Source: Granulicella sp. UBA5172 (GTDB lineage: Bacteria > Acidobacteriota > Terriglobia > Terriglobales > Acidobacteriaceae). Taken from it: a stretch of 5,391 bases of DNA. The position numbers and the translations under genes are program-made. The notes under the pieces were generated by a model. It was not told the origin of the DNA. It ran no database searches and saw only the letters and a list, made by a program, of their open reading frames with translations. Where the stretch lies: positions 1,506 through 6,896 of the forward strand of contig DHWW01000329.1 of assembly GCA_002413385.1 (NCBI GenBank), written 5' to 3'. This document shows positions 1-5,391 of the stretch, in pieces. The first letter of the stretch is position 1, and each line of letters begins with the position of its first letter.

Positions 1-561
1 TTTCCGCTGGGGACGTTTCCGGCCCCGCAGAATTTTCCGATACGCAATCGCACGCTGAGCGGGATGAGCGTTGGAGTCCTGGTGGTAGAGGGCGGGGAAT
101 ATTCGGGCACGCGGATTACAGCGCGGTGTGCGCTGGATCAGGGAAGGGATGTGTATGCGGTTCCAGGGAACGCGACGAATAAAAATGCGTGGGGACCGAA
201 TACGTTGATCAAGCAGGGAGCGAAGCTGACGGCGACGTGGGAGGATATCTGGGAGGATTTGCCAACGCAGGTGAGGATGCAACTGGAGGACGAGTTGCAG
301 GCCCAGGATGGGAGGAATGAATCGTCTGGCAAGGGAAGTGCATCTCTGTTTAACGAGCAGTCGACGGCAGCCCCGATGAGCGAACATGAGCGACTCGTGA
401 TACAAGAGTTGCGGCAGGATGAATCGCTGCAACTGGATGAGCTAATTGAGAGGCTGGAGTTGAAAATGGTCTCGGGTGAGATCTTTACCGCATTGTTTGA
501 GTTGGAGCTTGGGGGTAGAGTGAAGCAGATGCCGGGAAAGAATTATGTGCGTTGCTTCTAA
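1..561 (+). CDS. dprA: DNA-processing protein DprA, C-terminal part (5' end outside window)
   Basis: DprA (Smf) binds single-stranded DNA entering the cell during natural transformation, protects it and loads RecA onto it; it acts in the cytoplasm. The reading frame is open from the first base, so the gene starts upstream. The 186 visible residues are about half of a usual DprA (roughly 370-400 residues). Residues 1 to about 85 are the end of the Rossmann-like DNA-binding fold, with family hallmarks: FPLGTFPAPQNFPIRNR at the very start, the SGTRITA segment near residue 35, DVYAVPGN near residue 50 and the GPNTLIKQGA stretch. A polar linker of about 40 residues follows. Residues of about 126-186 form the small C-terminal winged-helix domain found in many DprA proteins, ending in GKNYVRCF. 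The stop is TAA. topA follows 206 bases downstream on the same strand, a common pairing. The family call is secure; whether this organism is competent cannot be told from here. Confidence 0.95.
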   Translation, partial: FPLGTFPAPQNFPIRNRTLSGMSVGVLVVEGGEYSGTRITARCALDQGRDVYAVPGNATNKNAWGPNTLIKQGAKLTATWEDIWEDLPTQVRMQLEDELQAQDGRNESSGKGSASLFNEQSTAAPMSEHERLVIQELRQDESLQLDELIERLELKMVSGEIFTALFELELGGRVKQMPGKNYVRCF

Positions 562-568
562 AGGAAGG

Positions 569-628
569 GTTCGCTCGAGCAGAAAGCGAACGTTCGGGGG
601 GCTCTGTTTGGGACGTTCAGGCGTCCAA
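569..628. repeat. Cluster of small inverted repeats between dprA and topA
   Basis: The gap after dprA contains three overlapping or adjacent symmetric elements. GTTCGCT (569-575) pairs perfectly with AGCGAAC (585-591) across a 9-base loop. CGAACGTTCG (587-596) is a perfect 10-base palindrome sharing the second arm. TTGG(G)ACG (608-615) pairs with CGTCCAA (622-628) around a 6-base loop with one bulged G. None is followed by a run of T, so none is a classical intrinsic terminator. They may weakly end dprA transcription, may be a protein-binding site, or may be chance. The rest of the 562-767 gap holds no gene that I can see. Confidence 0.4.
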
Positions 629-681
629 CAACAGGAGACAGTTCAATCGCAAGCCGATAGAAATTTGGCGAGCAGTTTGAC

Positions 682-711
682 TTGACCTCGGCAAAGCATG
701 ATAGGTTGCAT
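682..711 (+). promoter_or_regulatory. Weak candidate sigma-70-type promoter for topA
   Basis: Two overlapping -35-like hexamers, TTGACT (677-682) and TTGACC (682-687), lie about 85 bases before the topA start. With the second, an 18-base spacer leads to TTGCAT (706-711), which matches only three of six positions of the -10 consensus. Transcription would then begin near 718, giving a leader of about 50 bases before the ATG at 768. The -35 match is good and the -10 match poor, so this is a suggestion only. Confidence 0.25.
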
Positions 712-767
712 AGGAATTGGAAGCGGGGACGCGGCTTCGGCCGGACGTCTTTGAATGGGTGTGTAGT

Positions 768-3704
768 ATGGCAAAAAATTTAGTGATCGTTGAGTCGCCG
801 GCGAAGGCGAAGACGATCGGGAAATATCTCGGCAGCGACTATGTGGTGGAGGCCTCGATTGGGCACATCATGGATTTGCCGAAGAACGATATCGGTGTGG
901 AGCTGAAGTATCGGACGTTTGCGCCGACGCTGATTGTGTCTCCGGGCAAAGAGAAGGTGGTTGACCGGCTGAAGAAGCTGGCGGCCAAGAGCGACTCCGT
1001 GTTTCTGGCGGCCGATCCTGATCGCGAAGGAGAGGCGATTGCTGCGCATTTGAAGATGCAGCTGCTGCCGTCGATTCGGGACAAGAGCAAGATGCGGCGG
1101 GTGACCTTCAACGAGATTACGAAGAAGGCTGTGATTGCCGCGTTCGAGCACACCCGCGATGTGGATGAGAACCTGGTGGACGCGCAGCAGACACGGCGCG
1201 TGCTGGACCGGCTGGTGGGATATCAGATTTCGCCGCTGCTGTGGGACAAGGTGAAGCGCGGGTTGAGCGCGGGACGGGTGCAGACGGTTGCGCTGCGGCT
1301 GATTGTTGAACGCGAGCGTGAGATCAATGCGTTCCAGCCGGTGGAGTACTGGAATATCGATGCGGTGCTTTCTCCGCAGAAGAATGGGCAGGAGTTTACG
1401 GCTCGCATGGTGGGCGTGCAGGGACTGCCGATTCGTGTTGCGAATGGCACGGATGCAGAGGGGAAAGAGGTGTTTCTGTCGAATGCGCTGCCGGATAAAG
1501 GCGCGGTCGATGAGGTGATGGAGCAGTTGGAGCGGGCGACGTGGCGGGTGAAGTCGATCGAGAAGAAAGAGCGCCGGCAGAACCCTCGGGCTCCGTTTAC
1601 GACGAGCCAGTTGCAGCAGCAGGCCGCGGGACGGCTGGGTTTCAATGTGCGGCGCACGATGGGTGTGGCGCAGCGGCTGTACGAGGGAATTGAGCTGGGC
1701 AGCGAAGGCACCGTCGGACTGATCACCTACATGCGAACCGATTCGACGAACATGAGCGCGGATGCGGTGAAGGAGATTCGCGAATGGGTCGATAAGAAGT
1801 ATGGCGGCAAATATCTGCCGGAGAAGGCGAACGTCTACAAGAGCAAGAAGGATGCTCAAGAGGCGCATGAAGCCATCCGTCCGACGAATGTTGCGTTCAC
1901 GCCGGATTCGATTGCGAAGTATCTTTCGGACGAGCAGAACCGGTTGTACAAGTTGATCTGGGAGCGCGCGGTGACGAGCCAGATGACTCCCGCGATCTTT
2001 GACCAGACGACGGTGGAGATCGAGGCGAAGGCTGACGGCGTGTATGACTTCCGCACGACGGGAAGCATCCTGAAGTTCGATGGATGGCTGCGCTTCGATG
2101 AAGAAGCGAAGAAGGCGAAGGCGGCTCGCGTTGCGGCAGAGGCGAAGGCCGAGATCCTGGAGAAGAAGAAGCTTTCGCAGAGTGCGGATGCTGAGGATGC
2201 TGAGAGTGCGAAGGATTCGACTTCGGAGGAGAGTTCGGCGGAGCGCCGGCTGCCGGAGTTGAAGGATGGGCAGGGGTTGGAGCGGGTGAAGCTTGATCCG
2301 CAGCAGAAGTTTACCCAGCCTCCGCCGCGCTTCAATGAGGCGAGCCTGGTGAAGACGCTGGAGGAGAAGGGGATTGGTCGTCCGTCGACGTATGCGTCGA
2401 TTATCAATACGATCCAGGAGCGCGATTATGTGAAGAAGCTTTCGCAGAAGCTGGTTCCGACAGAGATCGGGATGGTCGTTACCGAGTTGCTGGTGAAGAA
2501 CTTTCCGTATATTTTCGAGACCGGCTATACGGCGCAGCTTGAGGGCGAGCTGGATGCGGTTGAGGCCGGGACGGAGAAGTGGACCGATCTGCTGAATGGG
2601 TTTTATACGCACTTCGAGGAGGAACTGAAGGTCGCCGAGACGCAGATGGAAGATATCAAGGCGATGGAGCAGGAAACCGACGAGATTTGCGATAAGTGCG
2701 GTGCGCCGCTGATTTTGAAGTGGGGCAAGTTTGGGAGCTTTTATTCGTGCTCCAACTTTACGAAGGTGAAGCCGATTACCGTGGCGCAGGGGCCGTTGAA
2801 GAAGGACCCCAAGGCGGCGGTAAAGAAGGTGCTCGATACATTCAGCTTTCCGATGTATGTGAAGGCAATGAATGAGGATATGACTGAATCGAGTGCGAAG
2901 GTTGAGGACAAGGCTGAGCTGCTGGAAGCGCTGAAACGGGCGGCTGGCCAGGGCAATAAGCTGGTGGTTGAGCCGGAGAGTTGCGACTTTACGAAGGAGA
3001 ACTTTGCGGCCAAGCCGGATTTGAACTCACCTGGGGCGCAGGATGCGGAGCAGGAAGAGGAGTTCTGCGACAACTGCGGGCGGACGATGGTGCTCAGGAA
3101 TGGGCCGTGGGGGCCGTTTATGGCCTGCCCAGGGTATAACGACGATCCGCCGTGCAAGACGATCCGGAAACTGACGCAGAAGGTGCAGTCGAAGCCTCCG
3201 GTGGTGTTGGAGGAGCCTTGTCCGAAGTGCGGGAAGCCGCTGCTGCAGCGGGATGGGCAGTATGGAGAGTTCATTGCCTGCTCCGGGTATCCTAAGTGTA
3301 AGTATGTGAAACAAGAGCTTTTAGAGGTGCCCTGCCCGCGTTGTGGCGGCGAGGTGGCGGTGCGCAAGAACAAGCGCGGCGACACCTTCTATGGGTGCAC
3401 GCGGTATCCGAAGTGCGATTTCACGAGCAATCAGAAGCTGGTGAATGAGACGTGTCCGAAGTGCGATGCGGCGTATCTCGTTGAATATGCGAACAGTGAG
3501 GGGACGTTCCTGATCTGTCCGAACAATCGGGAGGCGCTGCCGAAGCGGCGGCCGCGGAAGGGTGCGAAGGAAGAGGAAGTTTCGACCGTGCCTAACTGCA
3601 GCTTTGAGAAGAAGATAGGGCCGCCGAAGGTGAAGGATGAGCCGGAAGAGCGCAGGAAACCTGATCCGGAGAAGACGAGGCCGGTGGTGGAGGCTGTGGC
3701 TTGA
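768..3704 (+). CDS. topA: DNA topoisomerase I (type IA), with five C-terminal zinc ribbons
   Basis: TopA relaxes negatively supercoiled DNA by cutting one strand through a 5'-phosphotyrosine link, passing the other strand and resealing. The protein is 978 residues. The N-terminal TOPRIM domain shows E9 in IVESPAKAKTIGKYLG and the metal-binding D83, D85 and E87 in AADPDREGE. Further core motifs are SAGRVQTVALRL (from residue 167), the active-site Y321 with R323 in ITYMRTDST, HEAIRPT (H367) and GIGRPSTYAS (from residue 535). A Lys/Ala/Glu/Ser-rich insertion occupies about residues 445-493. Five zinc ribbons follow: C641/C644/C661/C739, C767/C770/C787/C796, C818/C821/C838/C844, C856/C859/C877/C883 and C896/C899/C917/C944. 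In the first and last, the fourth cysteine is displaced by about 70 and 20 residues. The tail after 944 is charged and Pro-rich. I chose ATG 768 because MAKNLVIVESPAKAKT is the normal start. An in-frame TTG at 717 would add 17 residues with no family match. No strong ribosome binding site precedes 768. Stop TGA. Confidence 0.97.
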   Translation: MAKNLVIVESPAKAKTIGKYLGSDYVVEASIGHIMDLPKNDIGVELKYRTFAPTLIVSPGKEKVVDRLKKLAAKSDSVFLAADPDREGEAIAAHLKMQLLPSIRDKSKMRRVTFNEITKKAVIAAFEHTRDVDENLVDAQQTRRVLDRLVGYQISPLLWDKVKRGLSAGRVQTVALRLIVEREREINAFQPVEYWNIDAVLSPQKNGQEFTARMVGVQGLPIRVANGTDAEGKEVFLSNALPDKGAVDEVMEQLERATWRVKSIEKKERRQNPRAPFTTSQLQQQAAGRLGFNVRRTMGVAQRLYEGIELGSEGTVGLITYMRTDSTNMSADAVKEIREWVDKKYGGKYLPEKANVYKSKKDAQEAHEAIRPTNVAFTPDSIAKYLSDEQNRLYKLIWERAVTSQMTPAIFDQTTVEIEAKADGVYDFRTTGSILKFDGWLRFDEEAKKAKAARVAAEAKAEILEKKKLSQSADAEDAESAKDSTSEESSAERRLPELKDGQGLERVKLDPQQKFTQPPPRFNEASLVKTLEEKGIGRPSTYASIINTIQERDYVKKLSQKLVPTEIGMVVTELLVKNFPYIFETGYTAQLEGELDAVEAGTEKWTDLLNGFYTHFEEELKVAETQMEDIKAMEQETDEICDKCGAPLILKWGKFGSFYSCSNFTKVKPITVAQGPLKKDPKAAVKKVLDTFSFPMYVKAMNEDMTESSAKVEDKAELLEALKRAAGQGNKLVVEPESCDFTKENFAAKPDLNSPGAQDAEQEEEFCDNCGRTMVLRNGPWGPFMACPGYNDDPPCKTIRKLTQKVQSKPPVVLEEPCPKCGKPLLQRDGQYGEFIACSGYPKCKYVKQELLEVPCPRCGGEVAVRKNKRGDTFYGCTRYPKCDFTSNQKLVNETCPKCDAAYLVEYANSEGTFLICPNNREALPKRRPRKGAKEEEVSTVPNCSFEKKIGPPKVKDEPEERRKPDPEKTRPVVEAVA

Positions 3705-3759
3705 GGGATCGCGCCGCATGGCGAGAGATATGTAGTTCTGGAGGAATCCTGAGCGCTAC

Positions 3760-3789
3760 TTCCCATTTCCAGTAGGTTTGTGGTATAAA
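3760..3789 (+). promoter_or_regulatory. Probable sigma-70-type promoter (extended -10) for the DUF427 gene
   Basis: TATAAA (3784-3789) matches five of six positions of the -10 consensus. It is preceded by TG one base upstream (TGGTATAAA), the extended -10 pattern. TTCCCA (3760-3765), four of six matches to the -35 consensus, sits 18 bases upstream of it. Transcription would start near 3796, leaving a leader of about 100 bases before the ATG at 3895. It lies 56 bases after the topA stop, which suggests that the DUF427 gene can be transcribed separately from topA. Confidence 0.5.
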
Positions 3790-3790
3790 G

Positions 3791-3828
3791 GAAGCGGCAC
3801 GCGGCTCCAACCGCGGCATGGACGCTTC
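3791..3828 (+). promoter_or_regulatory. GC-rich two-part inverted repeat just downstream of the -10 box
   Basis: GAAGCG (3791-3796) pairs with CGCTTC (3823-3828). Inside it, GC (3797-3798) pairs with GC (3816-3817), and CGCGG (3800-3804) pairs with CCGCG (3811-3815) around a CTCCAA hexaloop. That gives 13 base pairs with one bulged A at 3799 and a five-base bulge at 3818-3822. No T-run follows, so it is not a standard terminator of topA. If the promoter at 3760-3789 is used, RNA would begin at about the end of the outer 5' arm, so only the inner stem would be fully in that RNA. The whole hairpin could form only in read-through RNA from topA. It might be an operator, an RNA control element or chance. 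It matches no known riboswitch class that I recognise. Confidence 0.4.
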
Positions 3829-3882
3829 TTCATCCTCGGGTTTGCGGGGGGTGTCTTGCCACTGTATCTGACTGAAACGATT

Positions 3883-3888
3883 GGAAGG
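3883..3888 (+). promoter_or_regulatory. Ribosome binding site of the DUF427 gene
   Basis: GGAAGG lies six bases before the ATG at 3895. It decides the start: the frame is open further upstream, but the upstream ATG at 3778 would begin before the -10 box and add 39 residues with no family match. Confidence 0.65.
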
Positions 3889-3894
3889 GCGGAC

Positions 3895-4182
3895 ATGGCA
3901 AAAGCAATTTGGAATGGACAGACGATCGCGGAGAGCGATAAAGTCGAGACGATAGAGGGAAATGTATATTTCCCGGAAGAGACTGTAAACAGGGCGTTTC
4001 TGCGGCCCAGTTCCACCAGTTCCAACTGCCCATGGAAGGGTATGGCGCGGTATTACACGGTTCTGGTGGATGGTCAGGAGAACCCGGATGCTGCCTGGTA
4101 TTACCCCAATCCGAAGCCTGCGGCGAAGACGGTCAGGCATCATGTGGCATTCTGGCGTGGTGTGGAGATTGTCCCGAATTAG
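3895..4182 (+). CDS. DUF427 domain protein
   Basis: A small, probably cytoplasmic protein of 95 residues that consists of a single DUF427 domain (Pfam PF04248 as I recall it). The family is widespread in bacteria and fungi, folds as a compact beta-rich domain, and has no established biochemical function that I can state. The family signature is complete: KAIWNGQTIAES at the start, EGNVYFPEE near residue 21, a LRPS turn at 36-39, CPWKG at 45-49 with the conserved cysteine and tryptophan, ARYYTV near 51, then NPDAAWYYPNPKPAA (63-77) and the terminal VAFWRGVEI. There is no signal peptide or membrane segment. It appears to have its own promoter upstream and an intrinsic terminator 30 bases downstream, so it looks like a single-gene transcription unit after topA. 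The length is normal and nothing is missing. Confidence 0.93.
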   Translation: MAKAIWNGQTIAESDKVETIEGNVYFPEETVNRAFLRPSSTSSNCPWKGMARYYTVLVDGQENPDAAWYYPNPKPAAKTVRHHVAFWRGVEIVPN

Positions 4183-4208
4183 TCGAGAGTTTCTTGAGAA
4201 TTTGCTGT

Positions 4209-4238
4209 GAAGATCGCTCCCTGCGGGGGGCGATTTTC
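4209..4238 (+). terminator. Intrinsic terminator after the DUF427 gene
   Basis: ATCGCTCCC (4213-4221) pairs with GGGGGCGAT (4226-4234), with one G-T pair, around the tetraloop TGCG (4222-4225). The stem can extend outward through GAAG (4209-4212) and TTTC (4235-4238). A short T-run (4234-4237) follows the GC-rich part on the + strand. It lies 30 bases after the TAG stop, as expected for a rho-independent terminator. On the - strand the sequence after the hairpin has only scattered T, so it would work less well for the convergent glycosyltransferase gene. Confidence 0.8.
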
Positions 4239-4247
4239 GTGCGCGTT

Positions 4248-4265
4248 CAGCCCTGTTTTGGGCTG
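4248..4265. repeat. Perfect 6-bp hairpin between the convergent genes
   Basis: CAGCCC (4248-4253) pairs with GGGCTG (4260-4265) around TGTTTT. No T-run follows on either strand. By position it could help stop transcription arriving from the glycosyltransferase gene, whose stop codon is about 90 bases away. The remainder of 4183-4353 holds no gene that I can support. Confidence 0.35.
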
Positions 4266-4353
4266 CAAAGGGCGTGACTTAAGCTGGTTTCGGGATGCAC
4301 GCGCCGGGGGCACGGATCTTGGGGGCAGACCCGACAGGATTCGCCGCTGCGGT

Positions 4354-5301
4354 TCAAGGCTGGAGCAACTCGCGATCGATGCAGTTGAGCAGTTCGCTGG
4401 TGTCGCGGGAAGAGACTTTGCGGATGAAGAATTTGTCGGTCGATTGCGCGAGTTCGAAGTCGGCTTCGGTGGAGTGGAAGATTCTTTTTTCGGAGGGGTG
4501 GATGAGGTGGAGGGGGGCCTGCTGGTTGGTTCCTGCTCCTTGGTCGGGCTGGGGGCCGAGGGTTTTAGCGGCGAAGGGCGATTGAGCGATGAGGGTGTGG
4601 AAGAAGAGCTCGTCGGGGACGTACGTGGTGCGAAAGGCACGAACGAAGGCTGGGCGATCTTGTACGAAATCGACGATGTAGCGAGCGCAGGGCTCGGAGA
4701 GCGCCCACCACTGGCTGCCGAAGTAGATGGGACAACCTGCGTCTCGCTGAAAATCGCGGGGGCGGTAGGAGGAGAGTTTGTTCAGGACCGCGCGGGCTTT
4801 CTTTTCCAGGCCGCGGAGGGCTGGCTGGCGGGCCATGAGGTCATCGGGCAACAGGGGTGCCATGCGCCAGCGGCGCGAGACGAGAGTCCAGAGGTGGGGC
4901 GTGGACGGGCTAATGGCGGTCAGGCGAATGTAATTCTGGTCGTTGTCGGTATTGAATAGCGCGGCGAGATGGGCGATCGGCTTTACCGGGTAGCAGGTAC
5001 CCGAGATCAGGACGAATTTGCTGAAGCTTTCATTTTGATGGAGGGCGCTGCGCAAGAGAGCGAGCGTGGCCTCGACCATGGAAAAGTCTGCCCAGTGCAC
5101 GGACAGACGCGGCTGGATGAGGACGACATTCTTGAGGGCGGCGAACTGTTCGGTGGGGAAGTCGCGTGATTTCACGTCGACGTGCAGGAAGACGGCGTGA
5201 TCGCGGAGATGGTGGCAGAGGCGCAGGAGGAGTGGCGCATCGTTGTGAGCCAGCACGAGAAAGGCAATTCTGCGCGGCGCGGCTGGCGTGGCGTTATCCA
5301 T
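4354..5301 (-). CDS. GT14 family glycosyltransferase (core-2/I-branching 'Branch' domain)
   Basis: A complete 315-residue protein resembling the bacterial members of the core-2/I-branching beta-1,6-N-acetylglucosaminyltransferase family (Pfam Branch, CAZy GT14). Animal relatives add N-acetylglucosamine or xylose from UDP-sugars; the donor and acceptor of bacterial members are mostly unknown. Landmarks in order are IAFLVLAHND (12-21), FLHVDVKS (38-45), the RLSVHWADFSMVEA stretch (65-78), FVLISGTCYPVK (96-107), FGSQWWALS (194-202) and YVPDELFFHTL (227-237). E231 in that last motif corresponds by position to the catalytic glutamate proposed in animal relatives, as I recall it. No DxD metal motif is needed in this family. 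The C-terminal part (FHSTEADFELAQ onward) is typical of bacterial members. There is no signal peptide or clear membrane anchor, so cytoplasmic synthesis of an exported or surface glycan is inferred. ATG 5301 is preceded by GAGGA at 9 bases. Stop TGA. It converges on the DUF427 gene. Confidence 0.88.
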   Translation of the reverse strand: MDNATPAAPRRIAFLVLAHNDAPLLLRLCHHLRDHAVFLHVDVKSRDFPTEQFAALKNVVLIQPRLSVHWADFSMVEATLALLRSALHQNESFSKFVLISGTCYPVKPIAHLAALFNTDNDQNYIRLTAISPSTPHLWTLVSRRWRMAPLLPDDLMARQPALRGLEKKARAVLNKLSSYRPRDFQRDAGCPIYFGSQWWALSEPCARYIVDFVQDRPAFVRAFRTTYVPDELFFHTLIAQSPFAAKTLGPQPDQGAGTNQQAPLHLIHPSEKRIFHSTEADFELAQSTDKFFIRKVSSRDTSELLNCIDRELLQP

Positions 5302-5310
5302 GGGTGCGTG

Positions 5311-5315
5311 TCCTC
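5311..5315 (-). promoter_or_regulatory. Ribosome binding site of the GT14 gene
   Basis: On the - strand the sequence reads GAGGA nine bases before the ATG at 5301, a good Shine-Dalgarno match that supports this start. The remaining upstream sequence to the window edge (5316-5391) shows no gene. A TAAACT hexamer at 5324-5329 could be a -10 box but has no convincing -35 partner. Confidence 0.6.
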
Positions 5316-5391
5316 ATGATTCGAGTTTAGTGGATCACATGCATTGGATTTTCTTTGGGGCAGGATGACGGCGAAAAACAAACAAGGGCAA

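Noticed and set aside
587..596. Possible SOS (LexA) box in the CGAACGTTCG palindrome
   Set aside because: Known boxes of this type have a spacer between GAAC and GTTC (for example four bases). Here the halves touch, and neither neighbour is a typical SOS gene, so the assignment is not supported.
717..767. TTG start at 717 giving a 17-residue N-terminal extension of TopA
   Set aside because: The extension does not match the family. The typical N terminus begins at ATG 768, and the candidate promoter would start RNA at about 718.
780..2612. Very long open frame of 610 codons on the - strand opposite topA
   Set aside because: It lies wholly antisense to a certain topA gene, has an Arg/Leu/His-rich composition with no recognisable domain, and is explained by the strong codon bias of topA in GC-rich DNA.
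3712..3723. CGCC-GCAT-GGCG hairpin just after the topA stop as a topA terminator
   Set aside because: The stem has only four pairs and no T-run follows, which is too weak to call.
3778..3894. ATG at 3778 as start of a longer DUF427 protein
   Set aside because: It would begin upstream of the -10 box and run through the hairpin. The family domain and a good ribosome binding site both point to ATG 3895.
4207..4959. Open frame of 250 codons on the + strand opposite the GT14 gene
   Set aside because: It is the antisense shadow of the glycosyltransferase. It starts inside the terminator hairpin, and its Gly/Glu-rich product resembles no family I know.
5172..5381. Open frame of 69 codons on the - strand overlapping the GT14 start
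   Set aside because: Most of it overlaps the glycosyltransferase in another frame, and its product shows no recognisable motif.

Overview
The window is a GC-rich stretch of bacterial chromosome with four protein-coding genes in ordinary order. Three lie on the + strand: the 3' part of dprA, topA and a DUF427 gene. The fourth, a GT14-family glycosyltransferase, lies on the - strand. The dprA-topA pairing, the protein sequences and the base composition look most like an Acidobacteriota member of the Terriglobia type (the Granulicella/Terriglobus/Edaphobacter group). That placement rests on my recognition of the proteins, not on a search, and is tentative.

Layout: 1-561 encodes the C-terminal half of DprA, the RecA loader for incoming single-stranded DNA, cut by the window edge. 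562-767 is a gap with small inverted repeats and a weak candidate topA promoter. 768-3704 encodes DNA topoisomerase I, complete, with all the core catalytic motifs and five C-terminal zinc ribbons. Two of those ribbons have their last cysteine displaced by inserted sequence. 3705-3894 is a gap with a good extended -10 promoter and a compact GC-rich inverted repeat just downstream of it. 3895-4182 encodes a short, complete DUF427 protein. 4183-4353 separates the convergent genes and holds a convincing intrinsic terminator for the DUF427 gene plus a second hairpin. 4354-5301 (- strand) encodes a complete GT14 'Branch' glycosyltransferase. 5302-5391 is its upstream region, with a clear ribosome binding site.

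How the genes relate: DprA and TopA both act on DNA (processing of incoming DNA; relaxation of negative supercoils) and are neighbours in many bacteria, but the 206-base gap and possible separate promoter argue against tight coupling here. The DUF427 gene appears to be its own transcription unit. The glycosyltransferase probably works on a cell-surface or exported glycan and has no visible link to the others.

I see no mobile element, CRISPR array, tRNA or rRNA, and no evidence of a new multi-gene system. The points most worth a second look are the split zinc ribbons and charged insertion of TopA, and the hairpin overlapping the DUF427 promoter.
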